Shown piece by piece: positions 1 through 7,919 of a stretch of DNA of 49,252 bases. The translations under genes and the position numbers were made by a program. The first letter of the stretch is position 1, and each line of letters opens with the position of its first letter. Location: NCBI GenBank assembly GCA_009777625.1, contig WRLL01000006.1, positions 1-49,252 on the forward strand. The letters are read 5' to 3'. This stretch comes from Candidatus Saccharimonadota bacterium (GTDB lineage Bacteria; Patescibacteriota; Saccharimonadia; Saccharimonadales; Saccharimonadaceae). The notes under the pieces were generated by a model that made no database searches, was not told the origin of the DNA, and worked only from the letters and a program-made list of their open reading frames with translations.

Positions 1-1
1 T

Positions 2-391
2 GAGGCGGTGGCGATTGGGCTGGCTGACGGGAGGATGATAACCGGCCGTAATAAAAACGTCATGACAGCCAGCGCGGCGGCGGTAATAAATGCCGTCAAG
101 GAGCTGAGCGGTATTGGCGAGCAAATTCATCTGATTTCGCCGGTCAATTTGGACTCAATGCTGAAATTGAAACGAGAAGTTTATCACGAAATGCGGTTAA
201 ATTTATTGGATGTTTTGGCGGCGCTAGCGGTCAGCGGTGCGACCAATCCGACGGCAGAGTTGGCTCTCACGAATTTGTCTGGGTTGAAAGGTCTTGAGGC
301 GCATTCAACTGTGATGCTGCCGAAAGTCGAAATTGACGCGCTAAAAAAATTGGGGTTGAATGTTACTTGTACAGATGAGTTTGCTTATTGA
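2..391 (+). CDS. DUF1846/UPF0371 family protein, C-terminal part (5' end outside window)
   Basis: Frame is open to the left edge; TGRNKNVMTASAA...ELSGIGEQIHLISP resembles DUF1846 C-termini. Confidence 0.65.
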   Translation, partial: EAVAIGLADGRMITGRNKNVMTASAAAVINAVKELSGIGEQIHLISPVNLDSMLKLKREVYHEMRLNLLDVLAALAVSGATNPTAELALTNLSGLKGLEAHSTVMLPKVEIDALKKLGLNVTCTDEFAY

Positions 392-710
392 AGTCGACTG
401 AATCACAACCAGTCAACTCATCGATCAACCCCTGTAACGGCGCGATATATTTTGCAACCATCGGCCGATAGTAAGTTTTGCGGCCCACTCGTTCGGCGAT
501 AATCATATCGTTTTCCAGCATGACGCGCAGGTGATGTGATACGCTTGGTCGCGACATGCCGATTTTAGCGGCTAATTCAGCGACGGTGTGCGGTTTGTCT
601 TCTAACATTAGCATCATTAACTTTTGTCGCACCGGATGACCCAGCCCGTCAAACAGCGGCAAAGTCTGACGAAACAGCTGGGCGATGCGTTTAATGTCCT
701 TCTTTTTCAT
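363..710 (-). CDS. ArsR-family winged-helix transcriptional regulator
   Basis: VRQKLMMLMLEDKPHTVAELAAKIGMSRPSVSHHLRVMLENDMI is a typical ArsR HTH. Confidence 0.85.
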   Translation of the reverse strand: MKKKDIKRIAQLFRQTLPLFDGLGHPVRQKLMMLMLEDKPHTVAELAAKIGMSRPSVSHHLRVMLENDMIIAERVGRKTYYRPMVAKYIAPLQGLIDELTGCDSVDFNKQTHLYK

Positions 711-1866
711 GGCTTGAAATCCATTCTATCATCAAATCGAGCACGCCGCGCGTGTTGCCGACCACACAGTGTGAGCCGCTGCATTCGGCCTGGGTGAACA
801 GGCGATAAGTCAAAGTGCGCGCATTCGGCATGGCGTCGATCATTGGTTTGTAAAAGCTGGGAGGCACAAAATGGTCGCGATCGCTGCCGATGATCAACAC
901 ATCGCCGGTGATTTTGTCGCCGATGTCAGCAATCTGAATCTTGTCAGCCTTTCGCATAAAATCGTAGGCTGATTTGGCGCCAAAAGTTTTCATCCCGTGT
1001 TGCACACCCCAGGCGGCCATCGGGTCGGTTTTGGCTTGGATTGACATCACCAGGTTGATGACCGGCGCCAAATGAGCTTTCAGCATAATGCGCACCAGCG
1101 CTTGAACGAATTTTGGTCGCGTCGACAACAATACGTTTAGGAAGTTCGGCATCACACCCCAGGCGATGACGCGCTTTATCCGCTGATCGCCAGCCGCTGC
1201 CCGTGGAGCCAACGCGCCGCCCAAGGACGCGCCGATCAATGTCACGTCGTCCAGTTCGTAGTGATCCAGTAATGCGCCGACGACTTTATGCCAATCGGGC
1301 GTGATGGTCAGGTTACTTTTTCGGACGACTTGGCCTTGGCCGGGGCCTTCGAATGCGTAAACGGCGTAACCTGCCTCTGTCAGATACAGCGCGATTTGCA
1401 GGAATTCTTCTAAGTATGAATCATAGCCGCCGTGCAGGACGATTGCACCTCTAGGTTGCTGTTTCGGCTTGGCAATCCACACCGGTAACGTTGTGTCGCC
1501 GTAGGGCAGGCGATCGAGTTTAATTTTGCTGTCAAAGATTTCCGCGTAATATTTGTAAAAAAGCTCGACGTGCTTATCATAAGCGGCGGTTTTTCGCGGA
1601 TCATTCCAAGGCATGTAGCCCTCTGCCCAGCGGTAATAGGCAATGGCGTTGCCGACGCGGTGATCAGCCATCGCCTTGTCGCCTAGGTCATTGAATGTTT
1701 TGATCCAGCTATCAATGTCGACGATTTGTTTTGCCGCAACTGTCACTTCATCGATATCGCCGCCATTCCAATCAACCGTTCGCAGCAGCGAAAGATTAAA
1801 AAACGGCACAGGATTAATTTGCGGATAACCGCGGAAAAATTTATACGGGTAGAGATTCTTGTTCAT
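691..1866 (-). CDS. alpha/beta hydrolase
   Basis: VLHGGYDSY, GASLGGALAPRAAA nucleophile elbow, late GSH; overlaps the ArsR gene start. Confidence 0.8.
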   Translation of the reverse strand: MNKNLYPYKFFRGYPQINPVPFFNLSLLRTVDWNGGDIDEVTVAAKQIVDIDSWIKTFNDLGDKAMADHRVGNAIAYYRWAEGYMPWNDPRKTAAYDKHVELFYKYYAEIFDSKIKLDRLPYGDTTLPVWIAKPKQQPRGAIVLHGGYDSYLEEFLQIALYLTEAGYAVYAFEGPGQGQVVRKSNLTITPDWHKVVGALLDHYELDDVTLIGASLGGALAPRAAAGDQRIKRVIAWGVMPNFLNVLLSTRPKFVQALVRIMLKAHLAPVINLVMSIQAKTDPMAAWGVQHGMKTFGAKSAYDFMRKADKIQIADIGDKITGDVLIIGSDRDHFVPPSFYKPMIDAMPNARTLTYRLFTQAECSGSHCVVGNTRGVLDLMIEWISSHEKEGH

Positions 1867-1878
1867 TATATCCTTTCA

Positions 1879-1938
1879 ATTGGTAAGAAATTATTTACCA
1901 ATTCAATATAGCATATTGGTAAATATCTTTCAACCAAT
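1879..1938 (-). promoter_or_regulatory. Promoter and operator of the hydrolase-arsR operon
   Basis: Minus strand TTGAAA-17 bp-TATATT; ATTGGTAA(N8)TTACCAAT at 1879-1902 plus a third half-site ATTGGTAA at 1915-1922. Confidence 0.65.
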
Positions 1939-2003
1939 AGATTATTGTATACTCTGATGATCTTATGCTAAAATAACTACAGATTTTAAGACATGGGGGA
2001 AGG

Positions 2004-2279
2004 ATGAACGACATAATTCCGACCGAGGAACTTCTTGAACAACAAAAAACTTGGGCAAAGAAAGTCAAAATCGGCGGTCGTTACCAACACTTTCGGAACC
2101 ATCATTTTTACGTTGTACAGAGCCTATCGGTTCGCGAAGAAGACAACAGCTGGTCAGTCAATTACACAGATGAACTGTCGGGTCTGCTTTTCAATCGTCG
2201 AGCGGAAATCTTTGTTGAAGAAATCCCGGACGAAAGTGGTAAAATAGTGCAAAGATTTAAGAAGGTGGAGGAAAAATGA
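2004..2279 (+). CDS. hypothetical protein
   Basis: 91-aa ORF with upstream GGGGGAAGG; overlaps the next ORF by 4 nt. Confidence 0.6.
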   Translation: MNDIIPTEELLEQQKTWAKKVKIGGRYQHFRNHHFYVVQSLSVREEDNSWSVNYTDELSGLLFNRRAEIFVEEIPDESGKIVQRFKKVEEK

Positions 2280-2626
2280 CCAAACAATCCGAGGCAAAAG
2301 AGGCCGAAGTCGTAGGTAAAAACCCGCAGAAAAAATACAGCAAATCTAGCGGTAAATCCAGTCAAAGTTCAAGCGCGAAATCCGCCAATTCTGGCCAGAA
2401 ATTTCGCGAAAAAACCGGACAGAAACCCGCTGACATGATAAAAATTGTCAAAGTCAATCGAGTAATCTCGGTTCTGATTCTTATCCTGGTAATTTGCATT
2501 TTTGCACTGTTGCTGAAATTTGTTGTTGGCATTCTCGGCTGGCTGTTGCAATTCATCATTGTCGTGGTGGCGGTTGGACTTATTGCGGCGCTGATATATA
2601 ATTTTATTCAAGAAAAGCAACGATAA
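2276..2626 (+). CDS. hypothetical membrane protein (basic N-terminus, two hydrophobic segments)
   Basis: VISVLILILVICIFALLLKFVVGILGWLLQFIIVVVAVGLIAALIY; coupled to upstream ORF. Confidence 0.65.
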   Translation: MTKQSEAKEAEVVGKNPQKKYSKSSGKSSQSSSAKSANSGQKFREKTGQKPADMIKIVKVNRVISVLILILVICIFALLLKFVVGILGWLLQFIIVVVAVGLIAALIYNFIQEKQR

Positions 2627-2648
2627 CTTAATAATAAGGAAGGAAAAT

Positions 2649-3347
2649 ATGCGACTATTATTAAAGCTGAGCGGAGAACAGCTAGCTGGCGACAACGCCC
2701 GCGGCTTCAACATCGAACGCGCCAAATGGATCGCTGACCAGGTCAAGAAAGCGCAGGCAACCGACGCGGAAATTGTCATTACGGTCGGGGCGGGGAACTT
2801 TGTGCGGGGCGAATACTTTGCGGGCGAAAACATTCGGCAGGTTACGGCTGACAACATGGGCATGCTGGCCATCGTTATCAACGCATTGGCGTTGGGTGAC
2901 GTGTTTAATTCGGTTGGCATTCCGGCCGCGGTGCTGTCGAACATCGAGGCCAACCAGGTAGTCGACCAGTATACTTATCGGCGGGCCTTGTCGCACCTGG
3001 CTAAGGGCCGCGTGGTTATCATCGGTGGTGGCATGGGACGGCCGTATGTGACGAGCGACTCGGCGGCGGTGTCGATGGCGCTGGAATTGGATTGCGATCT
3101 GGTCGCTAAGGCCACTAAAATCGACGGTGTCTTCGACAAAGACCCAGCTAAATTCCCGGACGCCATAAAATTGGATAAAATATCATTGGCCGACGCTGTA
3201 GCTGGCCGCGAGATCAAGGTCATGGACAAGGCAGCACTGGGACTGGCGGCGGACTTTAATATTCCGATCACAGTATTTGAATTGCTGAAGGAAGGGAATA
3301 TTGCGCGGGTTGCGGCAGGGGAAAATGTTGGTACAAGGATCAGCTAG
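2649..3347 (+). CDS. pyrH: UMP kinase
   Basis: LLLKLSGEQLAG, VGAGNFVRG, IGGGMGRPYVTSDSAA, KATKIDGVFDKDP. Confidence 0.93.
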   Translation: MRLLLKLSGEQLAGDNARGFNIERAKWIADQVKKAQATDAEIVITVGAGNFVRGEYFAGENIRQVTADNMGMLAIVINALALGDVFNSVGIPAAVLSNIEANQVVDQYTYRRALSHLAKGRVVIIGGGMGRPYVTSDSAAVSMALELDCDLVAKATKIDGVFDKDPAKFPDAIKLDKISLADAVAGREIKVMDKAALGLAADFNIPITVFELLKEGNIARVAAGENVGTRIS

Positions 3348-3418
3348 AGTAGTCGGCCAAGGCTATTTTTAGGCATAAGCATCTTTACATTTTGCGAGTT
3401 TTGTGATATAGTTTGGGC

Positions 3419-3913
3419 ATGAGTGAAATAAAAAAAGAAAACACCGACGACAAAGAAAGTAGGCCACGGGTGATGCGAGGACTCAGAAGCATGGGACAAC
3501 GAGAACCCGGTGATTCTTTGGACTCGGATACTTTTCATGGCATGATGAGTGTTACTTTTAATGCTCCTGACAGTGGCGGCGTAAAGGGAGAAGGATCTTC
3601 TGCAAACGGAAATACTAAAACAGCTGTCGAAGCAGCTACGCGAAGAGTCGCCGATACTCGCGCTGAAATTGAAGCAAGTGGAGAACAACCAACCGTTGAG
3701 GATATAGGAAGAATGGTTACAGTGGTTAACCAAAACTCTGAGGCCGCGGCAATGAGCAGCGGAGGTTTAGTGCCAGAGGCGCGTCCGGGACTCCCTTCGC
3801 AGAGACATGATGCTACAGCACTTGGTGGCGAAGATGTCGAAGACCCGTTTATAGATGCTCTCGGGGTTGTCAACGGCGTATACGATCAGATGGGTGGCCG
3901 TCGGTCTTCCTAG
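3419..3913 (+). CDS. hypothetical protein
   Basis: ORF; ATG at 3419 chosen over the TTG at 3413; -10-like GATATAGT just upstream. Confidence 0.5.
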   Translation: MSEIKKENTDDKESRPRVMRGLRSMGQREPGDSLDSDTFHGMMSVTFNAPDSGGVKGEGSSANGNTKTAVEAATRRVADTRAEIEASGEQPTVEDIGRMVTVVNQNSEAAAMSSGGLVPEARPGLPSQRHDATALGGEDVEDPFIDALGVVNGVYDQMGGRRSS

Positions 3914-3998
3914 TGAGAACTAATCAACTTACATTTCAATCAGCGTAAAGTATTTAGCAGTGCTATAATAGAAAACAAGATGAACCAGTTAAATATAC

Positions 3999-4007
3999 GG
4001 GGGGGGG
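3999..4007 (+). repeat. G9 homopolymer near the 5' end of the GH15-like gene
   Basis: aaatatacGGGGGGGGGcgtttc. Confidence 0.95.
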
Positions 4008-4128
4008 CGTTTCATGGAACAGCCGATCCCTGCAAAAAACTTGGGAAGACTCTGGCAAAAGTCCTGAATTAATATTAAAGAAACTAAAGGAACAAGGTGC
4101 GCTGTCTTTCGAGCCATATCCGTCCGGG

Positions 4129-5235
4129 TTGTTCCCAGCCAGCGTTTTGCCGGCTGAACTGCTGGCCAGCAAAATGGACTTTGTTTGGATTCGCGATAAT
4201 TGCCATGTTGCTATGGCGCTGGATGATGTTGGGCAGATCAAACCAGCTGTGAATGTCGCGCGAGCGCTTCTGAAAATTTTTGAGAATGAACGACTGCGCC
4301 TGCAGGAAATTATCAATGGCACTAAATCGATTGATGTGAAAAACCGCCCTCCGGCGCGGGTTGACAGCACGACGTTGAAACCGGATTACGAGTGGGCCAA
4401 CGCGCAGAATGATTCGATCGGCGATGTTTTGTGGTTGGTGGCGACTCTCGCGAAACGCGCCGATTTGACTTTAACAGATGAGGATAAGCGGGTTTTGGAC
4501 GATATTGTGCATTACCTCGACGCGATCGAATATTGGCAGGACGCGGATAATGGCTATTGGGAGGAGGCGCGCAAGGTTAATGCTTCCAGTGTCGGAACGG
4601 TTTTGGCGGGCTTAATAGCTTATCGAAATTATTTTGGCGAGTCGGATTTACTTAATGAAATGATTAAGAAAGGAAGAGAAGCCCTTGACCAAATCCTGCC
4701 GAACGAAACGATAACGCCGCCGGGGCTAAAGCGCGAAACCGACGCTGCGCAAATCTTTCTGGTCGAGCCGCTGGGAATTGTTACTGACGAACAAGCCGAA
4801 GAAATCGTCGAAAAATGCACAGCGCAGTTGCTGCGGCCGCACGGTTTGATTCGTTACATCGGCGATTCATATTGGACGAAGGATTATCGGTCGCTGCTGG
4901 GCTTGGGCGAACGAACCAAGGATTTCAGCGAAAACATGGCGGAACGTGATCAAATGGCCACGCCCGACGCCGAGGCGCAGTGGACTTTGTTTGACTCGCT
5001 GCTGGCGATTTATTGGCAGAAACGTTTTGAAAAATCGTGCGAAGAGGCGCATCGCCAGCGCGCTCGATGGCATATAGAGAGGTCGCTGGGGCAATTTGTT
5101 GACACGCCGGATGGTTGGCGCATTCCGGAAGCTTATTTCTTAGAGGGAGGAAAGTGGGTGCCGAATGATCACGTGCCGCTGTTGTGGACGCAGGCGAATG
5201 TGTTGCGGATGCTAGCGTTTCCGTCGCCGCAATGA
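4129..5235 (+). CDS. GH15-like (glucoamylase / phosphorylase-kinase alpha-like) protein; real N-terminus probably begins upstream, across the G9 tract
   Basis: FVWIRDNCHVAMALDDVG, YEWANAQNDSIGDVLW; frame stays open upstream of 4129 (…WEDSGKSPELILKKLKEQGALSFEPYPSGLFPAS). Confidence 0.7.
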   Translation: MFPASVLPAELLASKMDFVWIRDNCHVAMALDDVGQIKPAVNVARALLKIFENERLRLQEIINGTKSIDVKNRPPARVDSTTLKPDYEWANAQNDSIGDVLWLVATLAKRADLTLTDEDKRVLDDIVHYLDAIEYWQDADNGYWEEARKVNASSVGTVLAGLIAYRNYFGESDLLNEMIKKGREALDQILPNETITPPGLKRETDAAQIFLVEPLGIVTDEQAEEIVEKCTAQLLRPHGLIRYIGDSYWTKDYRSLLGLGERTKDFSENMAERDQMATPDAEAQWTLFDSLLAIYWQKRFEKSCEEAHRQRARWHIERSLGQFVDTPDGWRIPEAYFLEGGKWVPNDHVPLLWTQANVLRMLAFPSPQ

Positions 5236-5784
5236 TTTCTTCCCATGCGTCTTGTACGGTGGCTCCCATAAAAGCTTAACGACGCTATACACGAATCCCG
5301 CCACGTTAAACCGCTTGACGTATTGATGATCATAAACGGATTTAGACTTGGTTGACATGGGTGAAAGCAACTTGTCGATCGTCAGAAAACCTGGCGCGGG
5401 GAAACCAAACTCGGTCAATTGGCCAGTGCGATAATCGATCCTTCGCCAAATTTTGTCGCGGTCGGTATAAAGGAGCAACATTTCGCTGGCGTAGAAATCA
5501 GCCGCTCGGCGCATTCGCCGCGAGATGTAATCGTTAAAGAATTCCAAGTCGGGTTTGATCTCGACAATAGCACGATGATTCATGTTGCCGAAAAGAATAG
5601 ATAATTCCAAATCTGGCGTGTAATTGAAACCGCGGTGACTGATGCCTTTGTCGGGTTTGCGCCAGCGGTCGCGAAAGCCATTGTCGATCAAATGGCGCAA
5701 AACTTTTTCTTCCAAATTAGAGTCAAAATTGACTATTTGTCCCTCAATGATCGAGGTGTGTTTGTTGCCGCCATGGTATGCCAT
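5212..5784 (-). CDS. predicted PD-(D/E)XK-like nuclease-fold protein
   Basis: YTPDLELSILFG...RAIVEIKPDLEFF fits D-x(n)-E-x-K; converges on the upstream gene with a 24-bp overlap. Confidence 0.5.
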   Translation of the reverse strand: MAYHGGNKHTSIIEGQIVNFDSNLEEKVLRHLIDNGFRDRWRKPDKGISHRGFNYTPDLELSILFGNMNHRAIVEIKPDLEFFNDYISRRMRRAADFYASEMLLLYTDRDKIWRRIDYRTGQLTEFGFPAPGFLTIDKLLSPMSTKSKSVYDHQYVKRFNVAGFVYSVVKLLWEPPYKTHGKKSLRRRKR

Positions 5785-6033
5785 ATTCCTATGATAGCAT
5801 TGAAATAGTCAAAGTTGTTGACAATGTTAAACATCATCGGGTCACATCGTCCGGTGTGATTTCGCTGTTCGAAGGGAAGTATCATGTCAGTACTTAGACG
5901 TACGATGGCGGTGTTTACCGTTGTGATGATGGCGTTGAGCATGGAAGCTCCGCCCACGGGTTCACCCGAATCAGTTATTATTTTCAATGTTTGCGTTGTT
6001 CTAAAATTATGTATGATAAGAAAAGCAGCAAAG

Positions 6034-7269
6034 TCACGTGCCACTGATCAGCAGTTCGAAATACCGCGTCGACCCAAACGGAATCTTCTGCTTGATCAAG
6101 TTTTTCCCGATCAGCGCGTCGGCGTACGTCACCGTGAAATTCCCGTATCTTGTATTGGCATCATCCAACGCTAGCATCAAATCATCTGCCCGGACGTTTT
6201 CCGGCAGCAGCGTGATCTGTGAACGCGTCGTCGGTGTTAATCCATAGCAAGTCATGCCGATGGCGGTGACGGTTTGGCGCGGCCGCTGCAAAAATAATTC
6301 GCGGGCGCGGGCGAAAACGTCCTGGTCGGTGAAGACGGCTGTGTCGTACATTTTGCGCTTTTGCCAAAAGCCCTCGGGTCGGCCGTTGCCAAAAGTCGGC
6401 GCCTTGGCGAAGACCAGCCAGACCAGCATGCCGCGCGCGTCCAGCCCAGAATGACGCAGTTTCATGGCCGAGGTTTGGCACAAATATTGCAAGCGCGCTA
6501 AAATCTCATCGTCATCGTTGGTTCTTTTATCTAAGACAAACTGGCGGCCGACCTGACCCTGTTTCGTTTTGAAATCATCAACCTCAAACCCTCTTAATCT
6601 TTGGTACCAACCCAATCCCATGATCGTGCTGCGGAAGACTTGTTTTCTTAAGATTTGGTCGTCGGCCATTAAAAATTCCAGCGGGGTGTTGATGTGGTTT
6701 TGCATTAACCTTAACGATAATCTTTTGGCGATGCCGGGTAAGTCGGTTAGTTTTAAACCCTTATAAACTTCCTGCAAATTGTCAGCGTTTATCAAATCCA
6801 GCCCGTCTGGTTTGTGAAGCCCCGACGCCAACTTTGCTAAGAAACGATTTGTCCCGATGCCAATATTACAGCGCATCCAACAGCCCAAATCTTTGTGCAA
6901 CCGCTGTTTGATTTCGTAGCCAACCTTGACCAAATCCTGATGCGGCGTGCCGTGAAAGTCGATCAAGCCTTCGTCGATCGATTTCATTTTGACGTTCGGC
7001 GAATACGATTTCATGATGCGCATCAGCCTCTGATACGCCCAGTGATATTTCGGCGGGTCGGTCTCGAGCATGATGAAATTCGGGACCAGCTGCTCGGCTT
7101 CTTTGCGCGACATGCCGACTTTGACGCCGAGTTGTTTGGCTTCGATTGAGGCGGCAATGACGCAGCAGTTTTCGCGGATGCGGTTTGTCACACCGATCGG
7201 TTTGCCGCGTAAACTGGGACGGGATTGTTGCTCGACCGTGGCAAAGCAAGAATTAAGGTCGATGTGCAT
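6034..7269 (-). CDS. Y-family DNA polymerase (DinB/UmuC-like)
   Basis: MHIDLNSCFATVEQQSRPSLRGKPIGV, SIDEGLIDF, GIGTNRFLAKLAS; start placed at the conserved MHIDLNSCF rather than track start 7476. Confidence 0.88.
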   Translation of the reverse strand: MHIDLNSCFATVEQQSRPSLRGKPIGVTNRIRENCCVIAASIEAKQLGVKVGMSRKEAEQLVPNFIMLETDPPKYHWAYQRLMRIMKSYSPNVKMKSIDEGLIDFHGTPHQDLVKVGYEIKQRLHKDLGCWMRCNIGIGTNRFLAKLASGLHKPDGLDLINADNLQEVYKGLKLTDLPGIAKRLSLRLMQNHINTPLEFLMADDQILRKQVFRSTIMGLGWYQRLRGFEVDDFKTKQGQVGRQFVLDKRTNDDDEILARLQYLCQTSAMKLRHSGLDARGMLVWLVFAKAPTFGNGRPEGFWQKRKMYDTAVFTDQDVFARARELFLQRPRQTVTAIGMTCYGLTPTTRSQITLLPENVRADDLMLALDDANTRYGNFTVTYADALIGKNLIKQKIPFGSTRYFELLISGT

Positions 7270-7308
7270 AATAAGTGGAAGTTCTTGATTTAAGATGAGG
7301 TTACTGTG

Positions 7309-7430
7309 CGGCGTCCGTCCCAGACCGTAATTCCGTCGCCGTTCGGCCAGCCCGTCGTCACGGGTGTCCTCTCTGACACTTTCGCCGTCCGAAAGAGTCG
7401 CGCCGAAATTAGGATCTGGGGCGGACGCCG
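7309..7430 (+). repeat. Structured dispersed element, copy 1
   Basis: Outer arms CGGCGTCCGTCCCAGA / TCTGGGGCGGACGCCG enclose hairpins CCCGTCGTCACGGG and GACACTTTCGCCGTCCGAAAGAGTC. Confidence 0.8.
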
Positions 7431-7442
7431 ATAACGCTTCCA

Positions 7443-7709
7443 CTAGTTCGCACTCGTGATTGCGACCAATGTCCATGACAACCTTTCCGCGTCAAATTCC
7501 AACCTATAATCGCTTTCGTCGTCGCTCATGTCGAAAACATGCACCATGCGCTGGCCGCGCTTGGTTGGATGATACAATCCTAATTCGGTAAAGACGATTT
7601 CGCGACCCTGATAAATCATTTTGTGTGGTCGGGCGGCGTTATTTATGTCGGCGTCGATTTGGTAAAGGACTATAACTTTGACGCGGGTTTCAACTTCTGT
7701 AAAATCCAT
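7443..7709 (-). CDS. hypothetical protein upstream of the Y-family polymerase
   Basis: 88-aa ORF, same strand as the polymerase gene. Confidence 0.6.
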   Translation of the reverse strand: MDFTEVETRVKVIVLYQIDADINNAARPHKMIYQGREIVFTELGLYHPTKRGQRMVHVFDMSDDESDYRLEFDAERLSWTLVAITSAN

Positions 7710-7919
7710 AAACTTCTCCCAATTGGTCTTCCTGAAATTAAATCAGGATTCGGTTAGTAATCGGGACGTTTCTTGCACCGCCGTCCGTGCGACAATTTAT
7801 GACAAGGATTTTTACAGAAGTTCCATGCTGCTGAAGTTCGTGATAGAACCTCGCGCGGGTAACTTACTTAATAATACTACTTTTTATAGTAGATGTCTAG
7901 TTGTGCTAAGATATATAAT

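Noticed and set aside
5884-6174. 96-aa ORF between the nuclease-like and polymerase genes
   Set aside because: Overlaps the polymerase 3' end antisense; no RBS or family support
7270-7476. N-terminal 69-aa extension of the Y-family polymerase ORF
   Set aside because: It translates the structured repeat element; the conserved start is MHIDLNSCF at 7269
7842-7858. LexA-like palindrome GTTC-N6-GAAC upstream of the polymerase operon
   Set aside because: Half-site orientation and spacing do not match known LexA boxes; short enough to be chance
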